NCBI RefSeq assembly: GCF_900103875.1
Contig: NZ_LT629705.1
Coordinates: forward strand, 5,899,001 to 5,963,000
DNA length: 64,000 nucleotides
DNA from: Pseudomonas arsenicoxydans
Lineage (GTDB): Bacteria > Pseudomonadota > Gammaproteobacteria > Pseudomonadales > Pseudomonadaceae
Reading direction: 5' to 3'
Position numbers and translations under genes: made by a program. A model generated the notes under the pieces. The model saw only the letters and a program-made list of their open reading frames with translations, was not told where the DNA came from and ran no database searches. Below are positions 1 through 10,267 of this stretch, piece after piece. Position 1 is the stretch's first letter; each line of letters opens with the position of its first letter.

Positions 1-672
1 AACCTGCGCCAGCTTCAGGACAGCCATGACCCGCTGATCATTACGTTCCATGAGCGCACCCAGCGCTTTCAGAGCTATCTGGTGGACATTGATCGCGACA
101 GAAATATGATCACCCTGGATGAAATGATCCCGCGTGACGGAGAACGCTTTCTGCTGGCCGGAGAACCGTTCAAGGTTGAAGGCTTCCACGACGGTGTGCG
201 CATCGCCTGGGAAAGCAATGGCGCGCTGTCCATCGATGAGTCCGGCGATACTCGCTGCTATCGTGGCCCCCTGCCCGCTGAAGTGGTTTATCACCAGCGC
301 CGCAACGCGTTCCGTGCAGCGTTGAAACTGGCGCAACTGGTCAGCGTCGAACTGGGCGGCGACAAACTCAAGTCGACCCTGGGCGGCAAGCTGCTGGACA
401 TTTCGGCCACCGGCTGCAAGTTGCGTTTTGAAGGCGACATCACCAGCAGCCTGCAACTGGGCCAGGTCTATGACCGCTTCGTCGCCGCCCTGCCCTTCGG
501 CAACATGACCGCACCAGTCGAGTTGCGTTACCTGCACTTCGAAGAGAAGATCTCCACCACTTTCGCCGGTGTTCGCTTTCATAACATGAGCGGACTGGTG
601 CAGCGGCAAGTCGAGCGCTTCGTCTATCAGCTGCAACGCGAAGCACGACGTTTCGACAAAGACGACATGTAA
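1..672 (+). CDS. PilZ-domain flagellar brake protein (YcgR-like), 5' end outside window
   Basis: The reading frame is open from base 1, so the gene starts upstream of the window; 223 codons are visible. The N-terminal part reads as a YcgR-type domain (repeated beta-strand pattern ending in [13 protein letters not shown]). A PilZ domain follows, with the c-di-GMP-binding arginines in QRRNAFR and the DISATG form of the (D/N)xSxxG motif. Proteins of this family bind c-di-GMP and slow the flagellar motor. The gene ends at a strong bidirectional hairpin shared with the convergent MFS gene. The family call is firm; the exact motor target is inferred. Confidence 0.85.
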   Translation, partial: NLRQLQDSHDPLIITFHERTQRFQSYLVDIDRDRNMITLDEMIPRDGERFLLAGEPFKVEGFHDGVRIAWESNGALSIDESGDTRCYRGPLPAEVVYHQRRNAFRAALKLAQLVSVELGGDKLKSTLGGKLLDISATGCKLRFEGDITSSLQLGQVYDRFVAALPFGNMTAPVELRYLHFEEKISTTFAGVRFHNMSGLVQRQVERFVYQLQREARRFDKDDM

Positions 673-687
673 TACGACGCTTCAACA

Positions 688-726
688 AAAAACGGGCAGT
701 CCCTTGCGGTGACTGCCCGTTTTTTT
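688..726. terminator. Bidirectional rho-independent terminator
   Basis: An 11-bp stem (ACGGGCAGTC...GACTGCCCGT) has an A-run on the left and a T-run on the right. It lies between the convergent PilZ and MFS genes and can stop both. Confidence 0.9.
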
Positions 727-736
727 ATGCCTTGGC

Positions 737-2107
737 CTATGGCCTGGCTTCGGTAAAGCTTTGCTCGCGGCCCGCGTCCGGATCTTCAGGTGGCGGATCC
801 GCCTGCGGATCCGTTTGCGGTTCAGGCTCCGGTTCAGGGCTGATCGGGCTTTGCATCTGGTCTTGCACCACCTGCTCATCGACACGCGGATCGAGGCACG
901 CCACCAGCGGCGAACTGGACATACTGTCCGGCATGGCCACGTGATGCAGCGGCGCATCGTCGACCTGATGCAGGTTGGTGACCGCTTTGGGGCGGATGCG
1001 CCACACCAGCACCAACGCAAAGAAACTGAAGAAGGCGTAAAGCATGTGGCTGCCAAACAGCTTCATCAGCACCCCGGCCACCAACGGTCCGATACTGGCG
1101 CCAACACCGTAGGTCACCAACAACATCGCGGTCAGGGAAACACGACGATCACCTTCGACATGGTCATTGGAGAACGCCACCGCCAGCGGATACAGGCAGA
1201 ACATCACCAGCGAACAGAAGAACCCGGCGACAAACAAAACCTCCAGCGGCACCTGCTGCATGATTGCCAGCGGCAACGCAGTCAGGGCCAGCACCACCGC
1301 AAAACAGCGGATCAACAACGCCCGGTCATAACGGTCGGACAGCCAGCCCAGCGGCCATTGCACCAACAGTCCGGCAAAAATACAGCTACCCATGAACAGA
1401 CCGACCTGCTCGGTGGACAACCCTTGCTGCGAGGCATACAGCGGCGCCAGACCATAGAACGAGCCAATGATCAGCCCCGCCCCCAGCACCGTACTCAACG
1501 ACTGCGGCACGCGCTTGATGAAGAACCGCGGCTCCATAGGCGCCGGATGCAACGGTGCAGGGTGAATCCGGCGTGTCAGGGCCACCGGCACCAGGCACAG
1601 CGCGAAGCACAAGGCGACCAGCATCAGCAGCTCCAAGCCCAGCGCCGGGTGCATGACCAGAATCAGCTGACCCAGCACCAGCCCCAGGTAGGAGGCGATC
1701 ATATAGCCGCTGAACACCGTGCCACGCTGCGACGCTTCGGCCTGCTCGTTGAGCCAGCTTTCAATGACCATGTACTGGCACATCATGCCGAGGCCGACGA
1801 TGATCCGCAGGAATATCCAGGCCGGCAGCCAGTCGATCAGGCCGTGGCCAAGCACCGCCGCGCCGACAATCCCGGCGCAGGCCGAATAGGCTCGAATGTG
1901 TCCGACCCGGGCAATCAGCCGGTGGCCGATCTTGCCGCCCAGCACCAGACCAAAATAGTTGGCCGCCATCAACGCACCGACCCACAGGCTGTCGACGTGA
2001 TCGGCCGCCAGGCGCAAGCCCAGGTACGTACTTAGCAAGCCAGAGCCGATCAACATCATCAGCGAGGCAAAATAAAGCGCTCGAAAAGGTTTCCAGATTT
2101 GGCGCAT
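737..2107 (-). CDS. MFS transporter (YcaD-like) with proline/glutamate-rich C-terminal tail
   Basis: This 456-residue protein has about twelve hydrophobic segments and the MFS loop motif GWLSDRYDR between transmembrane helices 8 and 9. The N-terminal half (YFGLVLGGKIGHRLIARVGH) resembles the YcaD/YfkF group of drug-transporter-like MFS proteins. After the last membrane segment (about residue 385) comes a hydrophilic tail of some 70 residues rich in Pro, Glu and Asp, with a PEPEPEP run. The tail is unusual for the family and probably cytoplasmic. The substrate is not predictable from sequence. The gene is monocistronic and ends at the terminator shared with the PilZ gene. Confidence 0.85.
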   Translation of the reverse strand: MRQIWKPFRALYFASLMMLIGSGLLSTYLGLRLAADHVDSLWVGALMAANYFGLVLGGKIGHRLIARVGHIRAYSACAGIVGAAVLGHGLIDWLPAWIFLRIIVGLGMMCQYMVIESWLNEQAEASQRGTVFSGYMIASYLGLVLGQLILVMHPALGLELLMLVALCFALCLVPVALTRRIHPAPLHPAPMEPRFFIKRVPQSLSTVLGAGLIIGSFYGLAPLYASQQGLSTEQVGLFMGSCIFAGLLVQWPLGWLSDRYDRALLIRCFAVVLALTALPLAIMQQVPLEVLFVAGFFCSLVMFCLYPLAVAFSNDHVEGDRRVSLTAMLLVTYGVGASIGPLVAGVLMKLFGSHMLYAFFSFFALVLVWRIRPKAVTNLHQVDDAPLHHVAMPDSMSSSPLVACLDPRVDEQVVQDQMQSPISPEPEPEPQTDPQADPPPEDPDAGREQSFTEARP

Positions 2108-2177
2108 CGGCGTTCCGAGCGGCTCCTTGCAGTGAGAGTCGGGCTATCCGAAAAGATAGCTCGTAGACGATGGATCG

Positions 2178-3521
2178 TCAGGCCTGAGCAGCCAGGACAC
2201 GGCGCTCCCAGGGCGTAATTTCATCGAAGAAGCTGGTCAACTCCATGGTCTTCGAAGCGACGTAGCCTTCGATGAACTCGTTGCCAAACAGTTCCTTCGC
2301 CAATTGGCTACGTTTCAGACGTTCAAGAGCGGCATGCAAGGTACACGGCAACGAAAGATTATCCGGCACTTTGAATTCGCCCTGGATCGCCTCGCTTGGC
2401 TCCAACATGTTTTCAATGCCATGCAAACCGGCAGCAAGGCTGGCGGCGATCGCCAGGTACGGATTGGCATCGGCCCCCGGCAGGCGGTTCTCGACCCGAC
2501 GAGCGGCCGGCGAACTGGCGGGAATACGCAACCCGGCGGCCCGGTTGTCGTGGGACCAGCAGGCATTATTCGGTGACGCGAAGGGATGGCACAAGCGCTG
2601 ATAGGAGTTCACGTTCGGTGCAAACAGCGCGGTGAAATCCGCCATGCATGCCTGCTGGCCGCCGATGAAATGACGGAAGGTTGCAGTCGGCTGCCCGGCC
2701 TCATCGCTGAACACGTTACGCCCGCTGCCGATCTCGACGATGCTCTGGTGAATGTGCATCGAACTGCCCGGCGTGTGCGCCAAGGGTTTGGCCATGCAGA
2801 CCACGGTCAGGCCGTGCTTGAGCGCGACTTCTTTGAGCAGATGCTTGAACAGCAACGTCTGGTCGGCCAGCAGCAACGGATCGCCGTGCAGCAAGTTGAT
2901 CTCGAACTGGCTGACGCCCATCTCGTGCATAAAGGTATCGCGCGGCAGGCCCAACGCCGCCATGCATTCGTAGACGTCACTGAAAAATGGCCGCAAACCG
3001 TTGTTGGAACTGACACTGAACGCCGAATGACCGTCTTCGCGTCGACCGTCCAGGCCCAGCGGCGGTTGGAACGGCTGGGTTGGATCGGGATTGGCTGCGA
3101 AGACGAAAAATTCCAGCTCGGTCGCCACCACCGGCGCCAAGCCCAGGGCCGCGTAACGCGCGATGACCGCCTTGAGCTGGCCACGGGTCGACAGGTTCGA
3201 GTGTTCGCCGGTCAGTTCGTCGGCGTCGCAAATGGCCAATGCCCGCGGTGGCTTGCTCCAGGGCAGGCGATGGATCTGCGCCGGATCAGGCACCAGCGCC
3301 AGGTCGCCGTCGTCACTGCCGTAAAACCGTGCTGGCGGGTAGCCGCCCATGATGCATTGCAGCAGCACACCCCGCGCCATCTGCAAACGCCGCCCTTCAA
3401 GGAATCCTTCGGCGGTCATCACCTTACCGCGCGGTACGCCATTCAAGTCCGGCGTGACACATTCAATCTCATCAATGCCCGTCAATCGCTGCGCGAGTGA
3501 ACGCTGGCCATCGGTTGTCAT
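2178..3521 (-). CDS. Glutamine synthetase family ligase, probably gamma-glutamylpolyamine synthetase
   Basis: This 447-residue protein is close to GS family length for the PuuA/SpuI/PauA group. Visible GS signatures are TELEFFVF (metal-binding glutamates), HEMGVSQFEINL, SSMHIHQS, APNVNSYQRL and the arginine-rich substrate loop NRAAGLRIP. Members of this branch condense glutamate with amines such as putrescine in the gamma-glutamylation route of polyamine breakdown. The usual partners (PuuC/D-type genes, a polyamine transporter) are not adjacent, so the amine specificity is open. A general nitrogen-assimilation GlnA is unlikely because the adenylylation-site region of GlnA is not present. Confidence 0.82.
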   Translation of the reverse strand: MTTDGQRSLAQRLTGIDEIECVTPDLNGVPRGKVMTAEGFLEGRRLQMARGVLLQCIMGGYPPARFYGSDDGDLALVPDPAQIHRLPWSKPPRALAICDADELTGEHSNLSTRGQLKAVIARYAALGLAPVVATELEFFVFAANPDPTQPFQPPLGLDGRREDGHSAFSVSSNNGLRPFFSDVYECMAALGLPRDTFMHEMGVSQFEINLLHGDPLLLADQTLLFKHLLKEVALKHGLTVVCMAKPLAHTPGSSMHIHQSIVEIGSGRNVFSDEAGQPTATFRHFIGGQQACMADFTALFAPNVNSYQRLCHPFASPNNACWSHDNRAAGLRIPASSPAARRVENRLPGADANPYLAIAASLAAGLHGIENMLEPSEAIQGEFKVPDNLSLPCTLHAALERLKRSQLAKELFGNEFIEGYVASKTMELTSFFDEITPWERRVLAAQA

Positions 3522-3619
3522 GACTCAATCCTTTGTAGTGGTGCAAGCCGCGAACGGCGACCCGTACAAAATAGGCTCCGCCTGTTCGGAATTTCAAGCA
3601 GCACACACAAAAAGAAACG

Positions 3620-4312
3620 TCAGGGCAGATAGAGGCTGAATACACCGCCGCCCAAGGGGCCGCCGTTGCTGATACGGGTGCACCCTTGCACGCCATTGCG
3701 CTGATGCAAGGCGGCGATCCGGCCGGCGAAATACAAGCCCAGGCCTGTGCTGCCGCTGCTTTGATTGATGCCCTGCACGTAATCGGCCTGGCGCTCGATC
3801 ATCTCGACGGGATAACCGTCGCCATCGTCATTGATGGTCAGCATCAACTGACCGGCCTCGTCGCTGACACTGATCAGCAGCGACTGGCGGGCGTAACGAA
3901 TGGCGTTGTTGATGGTGTTGGCCAGCACCGAGGCAACCAGCTCCCGGTCGAAGAACCCCAAGGGACACAGCGGGTCGACTTCATAGGTCGCGATTATGCC
4001 GCGACTGGCGAACACCTCTTGATGAGCGGCCAGTTGCGCTTCGATGAAATCATCCAGCTCATGGTAGGCCGGCTGCAACGGCATCTGATTGACGCCCAGC
4101 TTGTACAGCCCCAGCAACTGCACCAGCATGCCGTTGAGGTGAGCGAACTCGAACTCGATGACGCCCTGCTCCGGGCTCTGCCGCTCTGAGTTGGGCAAGC
4201 GCCCCATCCATTGGCTGTGGGCCTGCATCAGCATGGCCAGCGAGTTCTTCATGTCGTGCACGGTGGAGGCAATCACCGTGGAGAAATCCAGTGCCGGGTA
4301 CTCTTGGCTCAT
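3620..4312 (-). CDS. Small cytoplasmic sensor histidine kinase partnered with the REC-TPR regulator
   Basis: The start was placed at the ATG at 4312-4310, whose bases overlap the stop of the upstream regulator (ATGA), giving 230 residues; the longer open frame would extend into the neighbour. The phosphoacceptor His lies near residue 19 in STVHDMKNSLAML. The ATPase domain has an N box (ANTINNAIRYA), a G1 box (NDDGDGYP) and a G2 box (STGLGLYFAGRI). There is no transmembrane segment or sensor domain, so the signal must come from the cytoplasm or a partner. Translational coupling to the REC-TPR gene indicates a cognate pair. Confidence 0.85.
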   Translation of the reverse strand: MSQEYPALDFSTVIASTVHDMKNSLAMLMQAHSQWMGRLPNSERQSPEQGVIEFEFAHLNGMLVQLLGLYKLGVNQMPLQPAYHELDDFIEAQLAAHQEVFASRGIIATYEVDPLCPLGFFDRELVASVLANTINNAIRYARQSLLISVSDEAGQLMLTINDDGDGYPVEMIERQADYVQGINQSSGSTGLGLYFAGRIAALHQRNGVQGCTRISNGGPLGGGVFSLYLP

Positions 4313-5913
4313 CCGCTGAACGCCTTGATTTTCAGTTTCTGGTAGCGCGGATAACGCGCGTCGGTGTCGGGCATCATGCCGACCTGTTTCAGGCAGGCGC
4401 GACATTCTTCAAGTTCGGGCGAAGGCACGCTGGTGTCCGTGCCGTGCAACAACGACTGCGCCATATTGAGTGCGATACTGATGTTTTTCGGTTGCAGGGC
4501 CAGCGCTTTGCGAAACACCGCCCGGGCTTCGACCAGGTTGCCGGTCTTGTACACCTGCACGCCTTGCCGGTTGAGGTCGGAGGCCACGTTGCCCGAATTC
4601 AGAATCGCCGGATCATCGGTCAATTTGGCGATCCCTTGCATCACCACAGGATCGTCACCGTAGATTTCCGCGCAGTTCTTCAACATCGACGCACCGGCAC
4701 TGGCCTGCCCGAGCATTTGCAACTGCTTGGCCACCAGCAGCGCCGCTTCGGCGCTCATGAACTGCTCCATGCCGTCCAGGCGCATCATCGCTTGCTCAGT
4801 GAGCTTTTCAGCGGTTTCCGCGTCGTTGAGCAGCAGACTGGTGGCTTTCATCAGTCGCGCACGGATTTGCAGGCCCGGGTCCGACGGATTTTCCTTGGCC
4901 ACCAGGCTGAGGGTCGTGTTGATCTCCAGCCGAGTGCGGGTATCCAGGCCTTTCTCGCTGCCTTTGCTGATCAAGGCGTGGGCCAGGCCCAGGTTGCTTT
5001 CGGCGTCCTTGAAGCGTGATTGAGCGCCTTGGGACACGGCCTGGCGGTAAGCCTTGGAGGCCGTTTCGAAATCTTCGTTGGCCATCGCCAGCTTGCCCAA
5101 CTGCGCTTGCCGGCGCACCGCCAGCGGCGACAGGCGAATGGCCTCTTCCAGCACCCTCTGTGCGCCCTTGTTATCGCCTTCGGCCACCAGCACGTCGGCC
5201 ATGCCGTCATACAGCGCCGGCATCATCGGAAACACCTTCAAGGCTTTTTCGTATACGCCTTTGGCCTGGCTGATCTGGCCACGCTTGAACAGCAATTTGC
5301 CCAGCCCGGCGAACGCCCAAGGCAAAGGCCGATCAGCAATGATGCCGTCGTAAAGGCGTTCCAGCGCTTCGTTCTGATTCAAGTCACGCAACGCGTCCGC
5401 GCGATAACGCAGACACAGCGGCGAATAACGGATGTCCTTCTTGCACAACTCGATGCAGGCGTTGAGCACTTCCATCGGCTTGCCGCGATCAAGCGCTTGC
5501 AGAATCGGTTTGAGCAGGTTCTTGCGTTGTTCCAGACGCTCCAGCCGCTGGGCCAGACCGGACCGGTTGAATGGTTTGGTCAGGTAAGCGTCGGGTTCAT
5601 GCTCCAGCGCACTGAGCACCATCGCCTGGCTGGTTTCGGCGGTGACCATGACGAACACACTTTCATGGCTGATCAGCTTCTCGATCATCAAGTCTTCGAG
5701 CACCTGCTGACCGTTTTTCTTGCCATCGCCTAGGTGAAAATCCTGCAGGATAAAGTCGTAGGCCTTCTGCGAGCACATGCGCAGCGCCTGTTCACCGGTA
5801 TCCGCGGTGTCGACGTCCTTGACGCCCAATTCACGCAGCATGGACCTGACGGAACTGCGGAAATCCGAGAAATCATCGACGATCAGAAAACTCTTTTGGT
5901 GATACGACAGCAT
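4309..5913 (-). CDS. Response regulator with N-terminal REC and C-terminal TPR repeats
   Basis: This 534-residue protein starts with a receiver domain: acidic pair D13/D14, phosphoacceptor D58 (in FILQDFHLG), T91 and K113 (YLTKPF). From about residue 190 to the end the sequence is alpha-helical TPR-like repeats (for example FAGLGKLLFKRGQISQAKGVYEKA). It has no DNA-binding or enzymatic output domain, so it probably acts through protein-protein contact. It forms an operon with the small kinase downstream. It is divergent from the CheB-CheR hybrid kinase across about 200 bp, which hints at a shared signalling role. The cellular output is unknown. Confidence 0.88.
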   Translation of the reverse strand: MLSYHQKSFLIVDDFSDFRSSVRSMLRELGVKDVDTADTGEQALRMCSQKAYDFILQDFHLGDGKKNGQQVLEDLMIEKLISHESVFVMVTAETSQAMVLSALEHEPDAYLTKPFNRSGLAQRLERLEQRKNLLKPILQALDRGKPMEVLNACIELCKKDIRYSPLCLRYRADALRDLNQNEALERLYDGIIADRPLPWAFAGLGKLLFKRGQISQAKGVYEKALKVFPMMPALYDGMADVLVAEGDNKGAQRVLEEAIRLSPLAVRRQAQLGKLAMANEDFETASKAYRQAVSQGAQSRFKDAESNLGLAHALISKGSEKGLDTRTRLEINTTLSLVAKENPSDPGLQIRARLMKATSLLLNDAETAEKLTEQAMMRLDGMEQFMSAEAALLVAKQLQMLGQASAGASMLKNCAEIYGDDPVVMQGIAKLTDDPAILNSGNVASDLNRQGVQVYKTGNLVEARAVFRKALALQPKNISIALNMAQSLLHGTDTSVPSPELEECRACLKQVGMMPDTDARYPRYQKLKIKAFSG

Positions 5914-6114
5914 CGAAGATTTCCAGGCAGTTTAAGTAGAAGACCATGACCGTTCGGGTTATCGGCCAGTGGTGCCATTCCCTTGAGAACTCCAGCCCCC
6001 AAGTGTCTCTAAATATTTGAAGGTGTTATTGAAAAACGGGATTATCCTGCTTTATTGAAGCCCGTTCAGACCTATTTGAATTCAACGCCCCTATCGCCGG
6101 CTAAGGCACAAGAA

Positions 6115-9100
6115 ATGACCAGCACTCCCCCACACTCGGCCAACGCTCCCAAGCGAAAGGCCCTGAGCCCCAGCACACTGGACTTTCCGGTGGTCGGCAT
6201 CGGCGCATCGGCGGGGGGACTGCAGGCCATCAAATTGTTTTTCGAAAACATGCCACACGACAATGGCATGGCGTTCGTGATCATTCTTCACCTGTCGCCC
6301 GACCACCAGAGCATCGCAGACAGGATCATCCAGGAATCGACCCGGATGCCGGTCCTGCAAGTCACCGAAACGGTACCCATCGAGAAGAACCACATTTACG
6401 TCATCTCTCCGGCTCGACAGCTGACGATGAACGACGGTGTGCTGGAGGTCAGCAGCAACGACCGGAGCGAAGGCCGACACGCCTCTATCGACCTGTTCTT
6501 TCGCGACCTGGCCGAAGTACATCGCGAACGCGCGTTCTGTCTGGTGCTGTCGGGCAGCGGCTCCGATGGTGCGGTCGGTCTGTCACGCATCAAGGAACAC
6601 GGCGGGATCACCATGGCGCAGATGCCGGAAGATGCCGAGTTCGACGGCATGCCCCGCGCCGCCATCGAGACGGGCATGGTCGACCTGGTGTTGCCGGTGG
6701 TGGAAATGCCGCAAAAGCTGCTGGAGCTGTGGCACAACTCACAGGAAATCAGCCTGCCAACCGCCAACGACCCGGAACTGCAATCCTTCGCGTCCGTGTC
6801 CGAACGTGACGCGGCGGTTGCCGAACAATTGCTGCACGATATCCTGATCCAGTTGCGCACCGGCACCGGTCACGACTTCAAGCACTACAAGCGCGCAACC
6901 GTATTGCGGCGTATCGAGCGCCGGATGCAGGTCACGGCCCAACCTGACCTGGCAGCCTATTATCGCTACCTGCAAAACAACCCCGAAGAAACCAAGGCTC
7001 TGCTCGGCGATATGCTGATTGGCGTGACCAATTTCTTCCGCGATCGCGAAGCGTTCGAAGCCCTGGAACGCGATGTTCTGCCGCAACTGGTCAGCGCAGT
7101 CGTGTCGGCGCACCCCGAGAAAGAAGAAATCCGCGTCTGGTCGGCCGGTTGCTCCACGGGCGAGGAAGCCTACAGCCTGGCGATGCTGATCAGTGACCAA
7201 CTGCAACTCGACGCCAGCAAAGCCACATTGCAACTGTTCGCCACCGACATCGACGAACGTGCCATCAGCGTCGGGCGGGCGGGCCTGTATCCACAAGCCA
7301 TCGTGACCGACGTGCCGCCAACGCGACTGAGGAATTATTTCGTCAAGGAAGACGACCACTACCGGATTCGCAAGGAGCTGCGCGAAAAAGTCCTGTTTGC
7401 CAAACACAGCCTGTTGTCCGACCCGCCCTTCTCGCAAATCGACCTGATCGTCTGCCGAAACCTGTTGATCTATCTGGATCGCGAAGTGCAGCGCGAAATT
7501 CTGCAGATGTTCCACTTTGCACTGCGCCCGGGAGGTTTTCTGTTTTTGGGTTCGTCAGAAAGCGCGGATGCGTGCCACGAGCTGTTTGCCACGGTGGACA
7601 AGCGCAACCGGATCTTCCGCGCCAAAACCGGCACCGCCAGCAGCCGACGCACCCCGACCATGCCGCGTGGCGGTTACGTGCGCACCAATGTTTCCCGCGA
7701 GGCACCGCAGAACGCGGTGCAGCGCAAGCTGTCCTTCAGCGACATTCACCAGCGCGCCCTGGAACGTACCGCGCCACCGAGCATGATTGTCGATGCCAAC
7801 GCTGACATTCTGCACATGAGCGGAAGCGCCGGACGTTTCCTGCGCCATGTGGGCGGTGAATTGTCGCGTAACCTGCTGACGCTGATCCTTCCGGAGTTGC
7901 GCCTGGAAATCCGCACCACGCTGTTTCAGGTTCAACAAAGCGGCCTGGCGGTCAAATCCCGCGCGGTGCCCATCACACGCGACAATCGACGCTACAAGAT
8001 CGACCTGCTGGCACAGCCATACAAGGACGAAGAGTCGGAAGGCGAGTTTGTCCTGGTGATTTTCGAAGAGGCCGAAATCGACCCTGCCGAACAGGAAGCA
8101 ACGACCCTGTTGCAAACCGAAAGCCAGGTCCTGTCCAACCTTGAACGCGAACTGCAACGCACCAAATTGCATTTGCAGGACACCATTGAACAATCGGAAG
8201 TCTCCAGCGAAGAGCTCAAGGCTTCCAACGAGGAAATGCAGGCGATCAACGAAGAGCTGCGCTCGGCCACCGAAGAGCTGGAAACCAGCAAGGAAGAACT
8301 GCAGTCGATCAACGAAGAGTTGTTGACGGTCAACTACGAGCTGAAGACCAAAGTCGAAGAAACCGACAAGATCAACGACTACCTGACCAACCTGATAGCC
8401 TCGACAGACATTGCCACGGTGTTTGTCGACCGGGACATGCGGATCAAATGGTTCACACCGCGAGCCACGGACATCTTCAGCATGTTGCCGGTAGATACCG
8501 GGCGTTCGTTGCTCGATATCACCCATCGCCTGCAATACGACGACCTGGCCAAGGATGCCGCACTGGTGTTTGAATCGTTGAACATGATCGAACGTGAAAT
8601 CAGCAGCACCGACAATCGTTGGTACATCGCCCGTCTTCTGCCGTACCGCTCCAGCGAAGACCACATCGACGGCACGGTGCTGACCTTCATCGATATCACC
8701 AAGCGCCGCGCCGCCGAAGACGAGTTGCGCCTGAGCGAAGAACGCATGCGCCTGGTGGCGGAAAGTACCCGCGATTACGCGATCATTACCCTTGATGAAC
8801 AAGGTGTGATCACCAGCTGGAACAAAGGCGCCGAGTTGATTTTTGGCTACAGCAAGGTCGAGGCCGAAGGCGTCTATTACGACTTCATTTTCTCCGAAGA
8901 AGACCGCGCCTCCGGCCTCCCCAAAGCCGAGCTGCAAAAAGTCCACACCCAAGGCCGTAGCGAAGACGAACGCTGGTACCTGCGCAAGGATGGCAGGCGC
9001 TTCTATTGCAGTGGTGAGGTGACGCTACTCACCGGCGACAATCTGCGCGGCTACGTGAAAATCGCCCGCGACCTGACCGGCCACAAGCGCCAGCACGAAG

Positions 9101-10266
9101 AGCAAAGCCAGGCACTGGCCGAGACGCGCAACACCAGTTACCTCAAGGATGAGTTCTTCGCGGTCATGTCCCATGAACTCAAGCATCCATTGAACCTGAT
9201 CCAGCTCAACGCCGAGCTGCTGCGTCGATTGCCGGTGACCAAGGCTGTGGCCCCGGCCGCCAAGGCCGTCAACACGATCTGCGATGCCGTCACCAGCCAG
9301 GCGCGGATTATTGACGATCTGCTGGATGTCGCGCGGGTGCGTACCGGCAAGCTCAAGCTGCAAGCGGTCACCGTGGACCTGGTGAGCGTGCTGCGCGACA
9401 TTCATACGGTGGTCCTTAACGAACAGCACGAAACCACCGTCGAGCTTCAGGTGCCTTCACAGCCTCTGATGGTTCACGCCGACCCGACGCGCCTGGAGCA
9501 GATCATCTGGAACCTGGTGAACAACGCGCTGAAATTCACCCCGCCCACAGGTCGCGTGCAACTGATCGCCAGCCAGGATGGCGCCAAGGTGCGACTGGAC
9601 GTCAAAGACAACGGCACCGGCATCGCCCCTGAGAACCTCGAGCATGTGTTCGATCTGTTCGGGCAGGCTGAAAAGCAGCACGTTTCGCATCACCGAGAGG
9701 GTCTGGGTATTGGCCTGTCCCTGGTGCGCCAATTGACAGAAGCACAACAGGGCACGGTTGAAGTCAGCTCGCCTGGGCTGGGCGCAGGCTGCACGTTCAG
9801 CGTCTGCCTGCCGATGGCCAGGACGGATGGCGAGGCTAACTCTGCCCTGCGGCTCGACGACGAGGCTACCGGAAGGCTGAGCGGTTTAACCATTCTGCTG
9901 GTCGATGACTCCGCCGATGTGCTGGAAACCTTGAAGGTACTGCTGGAAATGGAAGACGCCGAAGTCATCGCGTTCGACCGCCCGGCAGAGGCCCTGGATG
10001 CAGCAAAAAGCATGCATTTTGACCTCATCATTTCGGACCTTGGCATGCCGGTCATGAGTGGTCACGAACTGATGAGCGCGTTACGTCAGCTACCGTTCGC
10101 CAAGGATGTGCCGGCCATCGCGCTGACGGGCTATGGCGCCCACAGCGACATTACAAAGTCCCGGCAATCGGGCTTTGACCAACACGTTGGAAAACCGGTG
10201 TCCTACGAGGAGTTGATCGAAACCATCGAAGCACTACGCTCCAAGAGCGTATCGATGGGCAAATGA
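6115..10266 (+). CDS. CheB-CheR-PAS-histidine kinase-REC hybrid sensor
   Basis: The ATG at 6115 was chosen over an upstream TTG at 6055 in the same frame; it gives 1383 residues. Domains in order by base: CheB methylesterase at about 6190-6760 (GIGASAGG Ser, LHLSPDH His, SGSGSDGAVG Asp); CheR methyltransferase at about 6840-7620 (TNFFRD, WSAGCSTGEEAYS, CRNLLIYLD); a Glu-rich coiled coil at about 8090-8370; two PAS domains to about 9080; HisKA with VMSHELKHP; HATPase with NLVNNALKF and GLGIGLSLV; and a C-terminal receiver (phosphoacceptor Asp in IISDLGMP, KPVS lysine). It belongs to the large cytoplasmic CheB/CheR fusion sensor kinases. The signal and the methylated partner are unknown. Confidence 0.93.
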   Translation: MTSTPPHSANAPKRKALSPSTLDFPVVGIGASAGGLQAIKLFFENMPHDNGMAFVIILHLSPDHQSIADRIIQESTRMPVLQVTETVPIEKNHIYVISPARQLTMNDGVLEVSSNDRSEGRHASIDLFFRDLAEVHRERAFCLVLSGSGSDGAVGLSRIKEHGGITMAQMPEDAEFDGMPRAAIETGMVDLVLPVVEMPQKLLELWHNSQEISLPTANDPELQSFASVSERDAAVAEQLLHDILIQLRTGTGHDFKHYKRATVLRRIERRMQVTAQPDLAAYYRYLQNNPEETKALLGDMLIGVTNFFRDREAFEALERDVLPQLVSAVVSAHPEKEEIRVWSAGCSTGEEAYSLAMLISDQLQLDASKATLQLFATDIDERAISVGRAGLYPQAIVTDVPPTRLRNYFVKEDDHYRIRKELREKVLFAKHSLLSDPPFSQIDLIVCRNLLIYLDREVQREILQMFHFALRPGGFLFLGSSESADACHELFATVDKRNRIFRAKTGTASSRRTPTMPRGGYVRTNVSREAPQNAVQRKLSFSDIHQRALERTAPPSMIVDANADILHMSGSAGRFLRHVGGELSRNLLTLILPELRLEIRTTLFQVQQSGLAVKSRAVPITRDNRRYKIDLLAQPYKDEESEGEFVLVIFEEAEIDPAEQEATTLLQTESQVLSNLERELQRTKLHLQDTIEQSEVSSEELKASNEEMQAINEELRSATEELETSKEELQSINEELLTVNYELKTKVEETDKINDYLTNLIASTDIATVFVDRDMRIKWFTPRATDIFSMLPVDTGRSLLDITHRLQYDDLAKDAALVFESLNMIEREISSTDNRWYIARLLPYRSSEDHIDGTVLTFIDITKRRAAEDELRLSEERMRLVAESTRDYAIITLDEQGVITSWNKGAELIFGYSKVEAEGVYYDFIFSEEDRASGLPKAELQKVHTQGRSEDERWYLRKDGRRFYCSGEVTLLTGDNLRGYVKIARDLTGHKRQHEEQSQALAETRNTSYLKDEFFAVMSHELKHPLNLIQLNAELLRRLPVTKAVAPAAKAVNTICDAVTSQARIIDDLLDVARVRTGKLKLQAVTVDLVSVLRDIHTVVLNEQHETTVELQVPSQPLMVHADPTRLEQIIWNLVNNALKFTPPTGRVQLIASQDGAKVRLDVKDNGTGIAPENLEHVFDLFGQAEKQHVSHHREGLGIGLSLVRQLTEAQQGTVEVSSPGLGAGCTFSVCLPMARTDGEANSALRLDDEATGRLSGLTILLVDDSADVLETLKVLLEMEDAEVIAFDRPAEALDAAKSMHFDLIISDLGMPVMSGHELMSALRQLPFAKDVPAIALTGYGAHSDITKSRQSGFDQHVGKPVSYEELIETIEALRSKSVSMGK

Positions 10267-10267
10267 C

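Noticed and set aside
761..2035. 424-codon open frame antisense to the MFS gene
   Set aside because: Arg/His/Gln-rich composition typical of a shadow; the MFS gene has clear membrane segments.
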